NCBI GenBank assembly: GCA_039821145.1
Contig: JBCBOS010000009.1
Location: 1-64,000, forward strand
Source: JBCCSZ01 sp039821145
Lineage (GTDB): Bacteria > Bacteroidota > Bacteroidia > Chitinophagales > Saprospiraceae
DNA length: 64,000 nucleotides
Direction of reading: 5' to 3'
Positions 52,848 to 62,045 of the stretch are shown one piece after another. Made by a program: the position numbers and the translations under genes. The notes under the pieces are model-generated. The model had not been told where the DNA came from, did not search any database, and was given only the letters and a program-made list of their open reading frames with translations. Within the stretch, counting starts at the first letter, position 1; every line of letters starts with the position of its first letter.

Positions 52848-54321
52848 CAAGCAATATCTTCAAGACATTGTCCAATGGCGCGACAGTGGAAAAGTCCTCT
52901 TCGCCGGGCTTTCGCTGATCGTATTGGGGAGCCTTGCTGGGGCCATTCTCTTGGATGAATTTCTGTTCTTGTTGGCACCTTTTGCCTTTCTGATCGTCTA
53001 CTGGTGCATTGTCGATTTCAAAGCGGTTTTTTTCCTCCTGCTCTGTTGCATTCCCCTGTCGACAGAATTCGTCTTTCCCAATGGCTTTGGCACCGATTTG
53101 CCCACGGAACCCCTCATGGTGGGACTCATGGCCGTCTACCTGATCTACAGCTTGCGGCAGGCACCCAGGATGAGCAGTCACTTTTTGCGCCATCCCATGA
53201 CGTTGTTTGTATTGCTGCATTTGGGATGGATTTTTTTCAGCACCATCTATTCCAATTTATTCATCGTTTCTCTGAAATTTTCTCTGGCCAAGACTTGGTA
53301 CATCGTCGTGTTTTACTTCATGGCGGGTTCCATGTTGAAGACAGAAAAAGACCTGCGACGCTTGTTTTGGTTCATTTTCCTGCCGATGTTGCTCACCATA
53401 TTCAGTGTGTTGTACAAACATTGGCAAGAGGATTTTTCCTTTGCCAAGGTCAATTCCGTCCTCGACCCCTTCTACCGCAACCACGTCAACTACGCCTGTA
53501 TCCTCGTTTTGTTCTTTCCATTTTTGTGGAATGCTCGTCGCTGGTTTGCCACCTTCAGCCGCAAATGGTGGTTGCTGTTGGCCGCCGCTGGCATTTACCT
53601 CATTGCCATTCAGCTGTCCTACACCCGGGCCGCTTATGTCGCCCTGTTCATGGCAGCGGGGGCCTACGTCATCATTCGCCTCCGCCTGGTGCGCTATGTC
53701 TTGGGAGCTGTTTTGGTTGGGGCATTGGCTTTTGTGGTATACATGGGGGTTAATAACAAGTACTTGGATTATGCCCCCAACTTTGAAAAGACCATCACGC
53801 ATCGGAACTTTGACAATCTCGTGTCGGCGACCTACAAAGGGGAAGACATCTCTACCATGGAGCGATTCTACCGCTGGATTGCAGGGACCTACATGGGACT
53901 GGAGGAGCCTCTGACGGGCTTTGGACCTGGGAATTTTTACAATTTTTATCGATCTTACACCGTCAGGAGTTTCGAGACCTATGTCAGCGACAATCCAGAA
54001 AAGTCTGGTATCCACAGCTACTATTTGATGACCCTGTCGGAGCAAGGATTTCCCGGCCTGCTGCTGTTTTTGTGCCTTTGCTTTTATGGCCTCATCAAAG
54101 GAGAGAGCATTTACCACCAGACAGAGGACGATTTCAAGCAAGCCTGGGTGATGGCCATCCTGCTGTCCATGATTGTCATCGATGCCCTGTTGCTGATCAA
54201 CGACATGATCGAGACCGACAAAGTGGGGACTTTCTTTTTCTTGCACTTGGCCATGCTGGTCAACATCGACTTGGCCAACCGAAAACTGCTCGATCCTGCG
54301 CCTGCCTCGCCAACTCCCTGA
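52840..54321 (+). CDS. O-antigen ligase/polymerase family membrane protein
   Basis: 493 aa with about 11-12 helices and the large periplasmic loop of the Wzy/WaaL family (residues about 310-400: LTGFGPGNFYNFYRSY, DNPEKSGIHSYYLMTLSEQGFPG, including the conserved His of G-H/I-HS-Y). Either polymerises repeat units or attaches the polymer to an acceptor; the two cannot be told apart from sequence. It overlaps the Wzz-like gene by 8 bp, so they are one operon. No glycosyltransferase genes nearby. Confidence 0.88.
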   Translation: MVDKQYLQDIVQWRDSGKVLFAGLSLIVLGSLAGAILLDEFLFLLAPFAFLIVYWCIVDFKAVFFLLLCCIPLSTEFVFPNGFGTDLPTEPLMVGLMAVYLIYSLRQAPRMSSHFLRHPMTLFVLLHLGWIFFSTIYSNLFIVSLKFSLAKTWYIVVFYFMAGSMLKTEKDLRRLFWFIFLPMLLTIFSVLYKHWQEDFSFAKVNSVLDPFYRNHVNYACILVLFFPFLWNARRWFATFSRKWWLLLAAAGIYLIAIQLSYTRAAYVALFMAAGAYVIIRLRLVRYVLGAVLVGALAFVVYMGVNNKYLDYAPNFEKTITHRNFDNLVSATYKGEDISTMERFYRWIAGTYMGLEEPLTGFGPGNFYNFYRSYTVRSFETYVSDNPEKSGIHSYYLMTLSEQGFPGLLLFLCLCFYGLIKGESIYHQTEDDFKQAWVMAILLSMIVIDALLLINDMIETDKVGTFFFLHLAMLVNIDLANRKLLDPAPASPTP

Positions 54322-54355
54322 CGACATCCTAAACGACTTGACAAAATAGACTGAC

Positions 54356-56797
54356 ATGCGATTCGTCTTCCCACTCTTCTCGTTTTGGGCACTTTGCTTT
54401 TTTGCGTTGGGCCCTCAATCACTACTTGCGACCTCTGCCTCCGCCATCGAGCCAGAACCCATCGAGACCAAAACCCAGAAAATGGAGAAGTCCGACGGGT
54501 TCTTTCCCTATTATTGGGATGCCTCCGCTGGCAAGATTTGGTTGGAAGTGGAGCGCTTTGAGCAAGAGTTTTTGTACGTCAATTCACTGGTGGCTGGTGT
54601 GGGCTCCAACGACATTGGACTGGACAGAGGCCAACTGGGTAATACCCGCATTGTGCGCTTTGAGCGCTCGGGAGCCAAGGTCTTGCTCATTCAATCCAAT
54701 TACGACTACAGAGCGGTGAGTGACAATGCGGATGAGCGAAAATCTGTCAAAGAGGCCTTTGCCGAATCTGTCTTGGGCGCCTTTCAAGTGGAGGCAGCCA
54801 GCGGCAATCGGGTATTGATTGATGTGACAGCCTTCATGACCCGCGATGCCCATGGGATTGTGCGCCGTTTGAAGGACAGTGAGCAGGGAAGCTACGAATG
54901 GAACGAAGACCGCTCTGCTGTTTACCGGCCAAATACCCGCAACTTCCCCAAAAATACGGAATTGGAAGCGACCGTCACCTACCTGGGAGATGCCAAGGGA
55001 AACTATGTGGAGGAAGTGGTGCCCAGCCCGGACATCATCAGTGTTCGCCAACGGCATTCTTTCATCGAGCTGCCCGATGATGGCTACAGTCCCCGGCCAT
55101 TTGATCCGCGCAGTGGCTATTTTGCCCTCCAATTCAAAGACTACGCCAGCCAGATAGAAGAACCACTGGTCAAGCGATACATTCACCGCCACCGTCTGAA
55201 GAAAAAAGACCCCAATGCCAAGGTGAGCGAAGCAGTCGCTCCCATCGTGTACTACCTAGACCGAGGGGCGCCAGAACCCATCCGGTCGGCCTTGCTGGAT
55301 GGCGCTCGTTGGTGGAACCAGGCCTTTGAAGCAGCTGGATACAAGGGAGCCTTCCGGGTGGAATTGTTGCCGGAGGGAGCCGATCCCATGGACATTCGCT
55401 ACAATGTGATCCAATGGGTGCATCGCTCCACCAGGGGCTGGTCCTATGGCAGTTCGGTATCGGACCCCCGCACGGGCGAGATTCTCAAAGGGCATGTGAG
55501 CTTGGGCTCTTTGCGGGTCCGTCAAGACTATCTCATCGCGCAAGGGCTGCTCAAATATTCCGAGAGTGAGCAAATGAAGCAAATGGCATTGGCCCGCCTT
55601 CGGCAGTTGTCGGCACATGAGGTAGGACATACCCTGGGCTTGGCCCACAACTTTGCGGCCAGTGTCAATGGCCGTTCCTCCGTCATGGACTATCCGCATC
55701 CCTACATTCAGCTTGGGCAAGATGGGCAATTCGATTTTTCCCAGGCTTATGATGACAAAATTGGGGAGTGGGACAAGCGGGCCATTCTCTACGGATACCA
55801 AGACTTTCCCAAGGGCGTTGAGGAAAAGTCTGGTTTGGATGCGATCATCAAAGAAAACATCCGATTGGGACTTCACTATTTGTCTGACCGGGATGCCCGC
55901 CCCCAGGGAGGTGCCCACCCATTGGCTCACCTGTGGGACAACGGCTCGGATGCCATCGCCGAGTTGGATCGACTGCTGTCCATTCGCCAAAAAGGCCTTC
56001 AACAATTTGATGCTGGCAACCTCGCACCCGATCAACCGCTGGCACAGTTGGAAGAGGTCTTGGTACCCCTGTATCTCATGCATCGCTATCAGTTGGAGGC
56101 CGTGGTCAAGTTGGTGGGAGGGGTTTCCTACAATTATTCTGTCAAGGGAGATGGGCAGCCAGGTCCCGAGCGAGTAGGGGCTTCTCAGCAAAAAAAGGCA
56201 ATCGATGCTTTGATGGCAAGCCTGCGGGCCGAGCAACTTCGCATTCCCGACCACATCCTCCAATTGATTCCCCCCAAGCCACAGGGCTACAGTCGAACCC
56301 GAGAAAGTTTTCGCTCCAAAACAGGCTCCAGTTTGGATGCCCATACGGCTGCCGAGGCCCTGGCCGATCACACCCTTTCCTTGCTCTTGAACCCCCAACG
56401 CGCGGCCCGGCTCATCGAGCAATCCGCCCTGGATGGCACACAGGTTTCTTTTTCATACCTACTCGATCAGCTGGTCGAATCCTGCTACCAGAAGACGCCC
56501 GCTCCTGGTATGGAAGGCATTTTGGACCGGATGGTGGGCAATCGCCTCGTCCAGCAACTGATGGATTTGGCGGTACATTCTGCTGCCACCAGCGAGACCA
56601 AAAGCCTGGTACAATACCAATTGACAGAAATCATGGAGTGGGGACTCAAAGAAGCACAGGGACAACTTGACAAAATCAATCTGGCTTACTATCTTCATAC
56701 TGCAGGACAAATCAAGCAGTTCAAGGAACATTCAAAAAACCATCAACCAAAGCTCGCACCACCTATGCCCGATGGCTCTCCCATCGGTTGTCACTGA
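54356..56797 (+). CDS. Secreted zinc-dependent metalloprotease (DUF5117/DUF4953 type)
   Basis: 813 aa with signal peptide (MRFVFPLFSFWALCFFALGP, ending near LLATSASA). N-terminal domain (GFFPYYWDASAGKIWLEVER, LGNTRIVRFERSG), then the metzincin-like site HEVGHTLGLAHN with first His near 421, followed by the family C-terminal helical part (LSAHEVGHTLG...SVMDYPHPYIQL contains the Met-turn-like SVMDYP). Matches the large Bacteroidota exported metalloprotease family. Substrate unknown. Not in an obvious operon; 34 bp after the O-antigen ligase/polymerase gene. Confidence 0.9.
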   Translation: MRFVFPLFSFWALCFFALGPQSLLATSASAIEPEPIETKTQKMEKSDGFFPYYWDASAGKIWLEVERFEQEFLYVNSLVAGVGSNDIGLDRGQLGNTRIVRFERSGAKVLLIQSNYDYRAVSDNADERKSVKEAFAESVLGAFQVEAASGNRVLIDVTAFMTRDAHGIVRRLKDSEQGSYEWNEDRSAVYRPNTRNFPKNTELEATVTYLGDAKGNYVEEVVPSPDIISVRQRHSFIELPDDGYSPRPFDPRSGYFALQFKDYASQIEEPLVKRYIHRHRLKKKDPNAKVSEAVAPIVYYLDRGAPEPIRSALLDGARWWNQAFEAAGYKGAFRVELLPEGADPMDIRYNVIQWVHRSTRGWSYGSSVSDPRTGEILKGHVSLGSLRVRQDYLIAQGLLKYSESEQMKQMALARLRQLSAHEVGHTLGLAHNFAASVNGRSSVMDYPHPYIQLGQDGQFDFSQAYDDKIGEWDKRAILYGYQDFPKGVEEKSGLDAIIKENIRLGLHYLSDRDARPQGGAHPLAHLWDNGSDAIAELDRLLSIRQKGLQQFDAGNLAPDQPLAQLEEVLVPLYLMHRYQLEAVVKLVGGVSYNYSVKGDGQPGPERVGASQQKKAIDALMASLRAEQLRIPDHILQLIPPKPQGYSRTRESFRSKTGSSLDAHTAAEALADHTLSLLLNPQRAARLIEQSALDGTQVSFSYLLDQLVESCYQKTPAPGMEGILDRMVGNRLVQQLMDLAVHSAATSETKSLVQYQLTEIMEWGLKEAQGQLDKINLAYYLHTAGQIKQFKEHSKNHQPKLAPPMPDGSPIGCH

Positions 56798-56938
56798 CAT
56801 ACAAAGACGTCTTTGGTACGACGGTTGGGGTACTTTTTCAGTCCAAGAGTCACAAGATCATCACAAAACTCTAAAAGATTGAGCGAACTTCCCCAAACCA
56901 TCAGTGTTTAGACATTGAAAATAGCTTAAAACGACTGG

Positions 56939-57391
56939 ATGATGGATATTCAAGAAGCGATCAAACAAAAGAAGCCTTTCCGCAGCGAACGGCAAAAGGC
57001 CATGGTAAACCTGATTTTTACCTACAACCACATCATGGATTGCATCCGAAAGGAGTTGGAACCCTTCGAGATTACCGTCCAGCAGTACAACGTCCTTCGC
57101 ATCCTCAAAGGAGCAGGCAAGCCCATGAGTACCTCTTGCATCCGCGAACGCTTGGTCGATCGAATGTCCGATACCTCCCGAATGGTGGAGCGCCTTTGCA
57201 AAAAGGGACTGTTGAGCAAGGAAGTGTGTTGCAACGACAAAAGACGCGTCGACATTGAATTGAGTTCTGAAGGTTTGGTATTGCTCAATGAAATGGACAA
57301 CTGCAGCCACAAATTCGAAGCCATCCTCGCCGAACTCAGCCTGGAAGAAGCCGCCCAGCTCAACCAGATTTTAGACAAAATCCGCGGCTGA
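56939..57391 (+). CDS. MarR-family transcriptional regulator
   Basis: 150 aa winged-helix repressor: helices FTYNHIMDCIRKELEPFEIT, recognition part MSTSCIRERLVDRMSDTSRMVERLCKKGLL, and wing CNDKRRVDIELSSEGLVLL. Three cysteines (in DCIRKE, TSCIRE and VCCNDK) might make it redox-sensitive, which is inference. ATG ATG at the start leaves a one-codon ambiguity. The gene is tail-to-tail with the 57397 protein gene (5 bp apart), so it likely does not regulate it as an operon partner. Confidence 0.92.
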   Translation: MMDIQEAIKQKKPFRSERQKAMVNLIFTYNHIMDCIRKELEPFEITVQQYNVLRILKGAGKPMSTSCIRERLVDRMSDTSRMVERLCKKGLLSKEVCCNDKRRVDIELSSEGLVLLNEMDNCSHKFEAILAELSLEEAAQLNQILDKIRG

Positions 57392-57396
57392 CTTTA

Positions 57397-60354
57397 CTAT
57401 TGCGTCAAACTCACCAGGACAAACTCCACCTGATAGGTTTGTCCTTCATTCAGACCGATGGCAGCATTGGAAATTCGACTGACGCGAACCCCACAATCCA
57501 CCTCTACCAAACGCAAGGCCCGAAAGTCTACATTCAGCTCGACTCCCGTTGACTGAAAATCTTGCATCTGAAAATAATCGGAACTCGCCTCTGCATAATC
57601 TGCAAACACATTCAATTTGACCCGCTTGAGAAAGGCAAAGGGTCCAACAGCTACATCCGGATAAAATAATGGAAGGGCATAATTGATTCCCACCTTTCGG
57701 ATTTTGCTTCGGATGCTTGCCTTGAATCCCCTTGGATACACAAAGAAATTGGGAAATCGATAATTGTCCAATTCGTCAATCTCCTGATAGCCACCATTGA
57801 GGGTAATGCTGTGATTGGCAGCGAAACCAGGCAACCACAAGTCAGCTCGCAGCGACAATACATCTCCATTGAGTGCTCCTTGGTCAAGAAGGCGGCGGTA
57901 GCGAGCTTCGAAGTTCAAGCCCAGTCGAGGGCGAATGTTTTGCAATGCCATTCGTTGGATGCTCAGTAGATTGAGACGCAAGTCGATGGCCCCCGTTGTT
58001 CCGCTGGCAAATCGAGGGCGAAAAACATCTTCGTTGCCAGTAAGTGGCGTGCGAGAAAATAAGGTGTCTCGTGAGTTGTTGGGATTGTCGAATCGACTCT
58101 CATCATCGTCGATGTCGATGTATTGGTAGTCGGCACTGAGGCGCAGGCTGTTGAAAAAGCGGCCGAAGGACAGGTTGAGTGGGATGGTCACACCTGCGTT
58201 GAGGCGGCGCTCCTGCCAGATGGAAACGTAGGGATTCAGTACAAGGGTTTGTTGGTCGGGCTCCAGGGAAAAGTTTCGCTGGATTGTGCTGCGCTCGCTT
58301 TGCTGTGCGCCCAGTCGAATCCGGGGGAAAAAGGCCGCATAGGTCAGCTCGCCCGTGAAGGTCCAGTCGTCGTCGTTTTGATTGTAAAAAGTGCTGGCAC
58401 TGATGGACATGGTGCTGAACTTATCGTCGGACAAAATGGACGCACCGTATACGGGGGGATATAAGTAGGGCAAAAAACTGTGGGGGCGAAAAATGCCACT
58501 GATGCCCCGGAATCTCTTGGTGGGAAACCTCTTTTGTCCGATTTTGTCAGCGATGCTGCCTGTGACATCCTCTGTCAAAATGGAGGCAAAAGGAAAATTT
58601 TCTGCCATGGCAGGAGGGACATAGAGGGTCCAGTTGTCTGGATTCACAGCCATGTGTTCCAGCCGATAGCCATCCGCTGTGAAGGCGCTGTAGATCAGGC
58701 TGCTGCCGTCAGAAGATGCGCTGGGTTGGAAGGCTCCAAAGGCCACATCGGTGACTTGCTGAATGTCTCCTCCATCGATCCCGACAGCAAAAATGTTGTT
58801 GGTGCCTGTATAGGCCGAAGAGAAGTAGACGCGACCTCCTTGTGCATAGGGATGGCTGAGTTGGAAAGGACCAGCCGGACTGAGGTCGAGTGCCTGTCCG
58901 TCCCGAATGTGGATGCGCTGTAGGCGATGCATCTCTGCCTTCTTGGCCACGGCCAGGATGTACTCCCCATCTGTGGACCAGGCGGGAAAGCTGTAGAAAT
59001 AGCTGTTTGGATTTTCCAGCCTTCTCACGACATAGCCTGTGGTGGCATCCAGAATGACGAGCTGGGATTGTCCCCTTTTGTCCACCTCCACTGTGACAAC
59101 TTGCAGGCCGTCGGGAGAGAGGGTAGGAGCAAAATAACGAGACTGGCTGCTGATCTTGTGGGTCTTTTTGGTTTTGAGGTTGTAGACTTTGATGATGGAA
59201 TAGTCCCGATTGGCCCAGCGAATGTCGAAGGCGCGTTCGGCCCAGCAAATTTTATCGGCGGCATACGACAAGCGACTGTCGAGCACCCCGCCCACCAAGC
59301 CAGGCTGCAAGAGCGTTTTTTCCTTTCTCTCTGGATCAATCAAAATGAACCTTGCCAAGTGGTGGTTGGCGCGTTTTTCGGCGATGATGTTTCCATCGGG
59401 CAGCAGCTGCGCATTGAAGTAATGACTGAGGCTGGCTTGCTTGGATCGGTGTGGAATCTCAAATCTTTGGTCGGTCTGGGCGGTGGGGGAGGCCTGGTAA
59501 AAGCTGTCCAATGCCTGCATGCTGGCCTCGTACAGATCGGGCGCCCTGACACCGGTGTGTTTTTTCAAGCTGTGGCTGAAAGGATAAAAAATGCCTCGGT
59601 AGCGGACTGCATCATTGAGCACTTTGGCCCAGAGGTCTTCGCCGTATTGTTGGCGGCCATAGGAAATGATGTTGTGTCCAAAGGCATACCAGTCGGGAAC
59701 AAAGTCTTTCAGCGATCCGGCTGCTGCTTTTTCGTAGCCATACTTCCGGCCGGACTCTCGCACAGCTCGGTACTCCATGTTGAAGGCGGGAAGTCGTCCT
59801 CTGCCCGAGCGCGTGAGCGCTGTTTCTGCATGTACAGCATCGCCCTCGAAGTACCAGCGGGGGAGGGCCGTGGCCATCAGGCCGCCATAGGACCAGGAGC
59901 CGAGCACATAGCGGGTCAGGCCCGTGATGCCCCTGCGCGCATTGACAAACTGCTTGACGTGTTGGTATTCGTGGACGGTCAGACTGAACAACCAATCGCT
60001 GGTGCAGTCAAATTGGGGAGGAGTGGTGTACATTTCGGACCGGAAAGGCCCCACCGTGACCAATCCATTGGAAAGAACTCCCTGGTTGAGCAATACCATG
60101 GTGACCTTCCCCCCTTTTTCTCCCACCGATGGGCTGTCGTGTTCCCACAGATAATCGACCACGTTGGCAACGTATTGCCCTGCCTCTTCCAGTCCTTCTG
60201 GGAAGAGGACCTGCAGGCGATCGGTGTTGATTTGCTTCCATTTCAGGCTGCTTGGATTGAGGCCGATGGGATTGCTGGGGACTTGAGCCAGGCTGCTTGT
60301 CGACAGAAGTAGGAAGACAATACCGGTCAGCAGGGGAAAGAGTCGTAGCAGCAT
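57397..60354 (-). CDS. Large outer-membrane protein: intact gluzincin-like domain, beta-propeller, beta-barrel
   Basis: 985 aa with signal peptide (MLLRLFPLLTGIVFLLLSTS, ending LAQ). Residues about 35-290: peptidase-MA-like gluzincin with zinc site HEYQH (128-132 in LTVHEYQHVKQF) and third ligand Glu170 in RWYFEGDAVHAE. Residues about 300-600: PD40/TolB-like propeller (FAPTLSPDGLQVVTVEVD, PAWSTDGEYILAVAKK). From about 640: repeated aromatic beta strands to FVLVSLTQ, a predicted outer-membrane barrel. Same plan as the 44605 protein, which has lost the zinc site. Probably a surface peptidase; substrate unknown. Confidence 0.82.
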   Translation of the reverse strand: MLLRLFPLLTGIVFLLLSTSSLAQVPSNPIGLNPSSLKWKQINTDRLQVLFPEGLEEAGQYVANVVDYLWEHDSPSVGEKGGKVTMVLLNQGVLSNGLVTVGPFRSEMYTTPPQFDCTSDWLFSLTVHEYQHVKQFVNARRGITGLTRYVLGSWSYGGLMATALPRWYFEGDAVHAETALTRSGRGRLPAFNMEYRAVRESGRKYGYEKAAAGSLKDFVPDWYAFGHNIISYGRQQYGEDLWAKVLNDAVRYRGIFYPFSHSLKKHTGVRAPDLYEASMQALDSFYQASPTAQTDQRFEIPHRSKQASLSHYFNAQLLPDGNIIAEKRANHHLARFILIDPERKEKTLLQPGLVGGVLDSRLSYAADKICWAERAFDIRWANRDYSIIKVYNLKTKKTHKISSQSRYFAPTLSPDGLQVVTVEVDKRGQSQLVILDATTGYVVRRLENPNSYFYSFPAWSTDGEYILAVAKKAEMHRLQRIHIRDGQALDLSPAGPFQLSHPYAQGGRVYFSSAYTGTNNIFAVGIDGGDIQQVTDVAFGAFQPSASSDGSSLIYSAFTADGYRLEHMAVNPDNWTLYVPPAMAENFPFASILTEDVTGSIADKIGQKRFPTKRFRGISGIFRPHSFLPYLYPPVYGASILSDDKFSTMSISASTFYNQNDDDWTFTGELTYAAFFPRIRLGAQQSERSTIQRNFSLEPDQQTLVLNPYVSIWQERRLNAGVTIPLNLSFGRFFNSLRLSADYQYIDIDDDESRFDNPNNSRDTLFSRTPLTGNEDVFRPRFASGTTGAIDLRLNLLSIQRMALQNIRPRLGLNFEARYRRLLDQGALNGDVLSLRADLWLPGFAANHSITLNGGYQEIDELDNYRFPNFFVYPRGFKASIRSKIRKVGINYALPLFYPDVAVGPFAFLKRVKLNVFADYAEASSDYFQMQDFQSTGVELNVDFRALRLVEVDCGVRVSRISNAAIGLNEGQTYQVEFVLVSLTQ

Positions 60355-60598
60355 GTTTTTTCCTTAAATATAAGTAGTAGCGCGGAAAAATGGACCACTC
60401 CCTTTGTTCTACAAGCGATTTTGTCCAAGTGCTTGCCAATCATTTTCCCTCCCACTCTCGTGCAGGCCCGTAGAATTGGACAGGGCAGAATAAATTTTGT
60501 GGGGACAACTTTGAGTCGCACTAGATTTTGTATCTTCCTATTTCGCTGGATGATCAGCAGTACATTCAGCCTTTATCGGACAAGTGTCAAACACGGCA

Positions 60599-61534
60599 AT
60601 GGACAGAATCATCGGAGACTACATCGGAGAGAAAAAAGGGCCTTTGCTCATCGTCATTGGGGGAATGCATGGGAACGAACCGGCAGGCATACAAGCCTTG
60701 GACTTGATGTTCAAAATGTTGGAAGTAGAACCCATTACCAATCCCGTATTTTACTTCACTGGGCGCCTGTTGGGATTGCGGGGCAACCTGCGGGCCTTGA
60801 GAAGAGGGCAGCGTTTTTTGCAAAAAGACCTCAATCGCCAGTGGACGGAGGAAAATGTGGCTCGCATTCGTGCTGCGGATGTGGAGAAACTGGAGGCCGA
60901 AGATTTGGAAATCAAAGAGCTGCTGGACATCATCGAACAAGCGGTGGAAGACTACCAGCCGGAGAAAGTCGTCGTACTCGATTTGCACACAACAACGGCC
61001 TTTGGAGGCATCTTTTCCATTGCCACAGATGATCCGGAGAGCATCCGCATTGCGGTAGAATTGCGGGCCCCTGTCATCAAAGGCTTGCTCAATGGCATTG
61101 GGGGAACGAGCCTGCATTACTTCAGCAACAATCGTCTGGGCGTGGAAACGGTGGGCGTCTGTTTTGAGTCGGGCCAGCACAACGAGCAACTGTCCACCAA
61201 CCGCGCCATTGCTGCCATCACCAATTGCATGCGGACCTTGGGCTGTGTGAAGGCCGAGCATGTGGAAAACCAACACGACAGCCTGCTCATCGAATACTCA
61301 AAAGGTCTTCCCAAAATCGCTCAACTCATCAGCGTACATTCCATCCAGCCAGATGAGGAATTTGAGATGGTTCCCAATTACAAAAACTTTCAAAAGGTTC
61401 GCAAAGGAGAAGTGCTTGCCTACAATCGCCACGGCGCCATCACTGCCGATGACGATGGCCACATCCTCATGCCCCTCTACCAAAAACAGGGCGATGATGG
61501 GTTTTTCCTGATTCGCAGTTTGGTGGATTTTTGA
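60599..61534 (+). CDS. Succinylglutamate desuccinylase/aspartoacylase-family enzyme
   Basis: 311 aa from ATG 60599. M14-like zinc fold with His24 and Glu27 in IGGMHGNEPAG, His130 in VVLDLHTTTAFGG, FESGQHNE, and the conserved KDLNRQW. The family removes acyl groups from amino acids (N-acetylaspartate, N-succinylglutamate); this version is cytoplasmic, without signal. Substrate not predictable. Convergent with the 61541 gene, 6 bp apart. Confidence 0.88.
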   Translation: MDRIIGDYIGEKKGPLLIVIGGMHGNEPAGIQALDLMFKMLEVEPITNPVFYFTGRLLGLRGNLRALRRGQRFLQKDLNRQWTEENVARIRAADVEKLEAEDLEIKELLDIIEQAVEDYQPEKVVVLDLHTTTAFGGIFSIATDDPESIRIAVELRAPVIKGLLNGIGGTSLHYFSNNRLGVETVGVCFESGQHNEQLSTNRAIAAITNCMRTLGCVKAEHVENQHDSLLIEYSKGLPKIAQLISVHSIQPDEEFEMVPNYKNFQKVRKGEVLAYNRHGAITADDDGHILMPLYQKQGDDGFFLIRSLVDF

Positions 61535-61540
61535 GCTTGG

Positions 61541-62035
61541 TCAATTTTGCAAGGCAGGCAGTTGGTGAAAGGCGTCGATGATGCTTTTCAGCGCCACAAA
61601 CAAGTACTCCCGTCCCTCATTGCTGACTTTTCTTTCTTCCTCCTCTTCGTCATGTACCAGGGCGTCTTCCACAAAGGCGAGAAGATCTTCTTGTGGATAA
61701 TCGACAAAGAATGGATCAACCCTTTCCCGGAACTTTCCCTTTTTGACATCCTTGAGCTGTTCCCAATTTTGCTCATCCATCCGACCAATGGCATTTTGCG
61801 ACAATCGACCAGCAGATGGCTCTTCCTTTTGGATGCTCTTCCAAATGACGATCAACAAGTAGAGAAGGTACTCGTGTTCGGCCTCCGTCAGAAGGGAGAA
61901 GTCCTCTTGAAAAAAATAGGCGATGATGTTGGGCTGTTCCTGAAGCAGGCTTTGCACACACATTCCGTACAGTTCCGGATCGGCCGAGAGTTCTTCGATG
62001 GTTTGATTGACCAGCTCTTCAGAGACGAACTTCAT
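61541..62035 (-). CDS. Small acidic helical protein
   Basis: 164 aa, strongly acidic (HDEEEEERKVS) and all-helical by pattern (FVSEELVNQTIEELSADPEL, YLLYLLIVIWKSIQKEEPS). No motif recognised. It is 10 bp downstream of the OmpA/PD40 gene on the same strand, so probably translated from the same mRNA. Function unknown. Confidence 0.7.
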   Translation of the reverse strand: MKFVSEELVNQTIEELSADPELYGMCVQSLLQEQPNIIAYFFQEDFSLLTEAEHEYLLYLLIVIWKSIQKEEPSAGRLSQNAIGRMDEQNWEQLKDVKKGKFRERVDPFFVDYPQEDLLAFVEDALVHDEEEEERKVSNEGREYLFVALKSIIDAFHQLPALQN

Positions 62036-62045
62036 ATTGTGGGTA

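Noticed and set aside
58927..60312. 461-codon plus-strand frame over the 57397 protein
   Set aside because: The minus-strand product has a signal peptide and HEYQH site; shadow frame.
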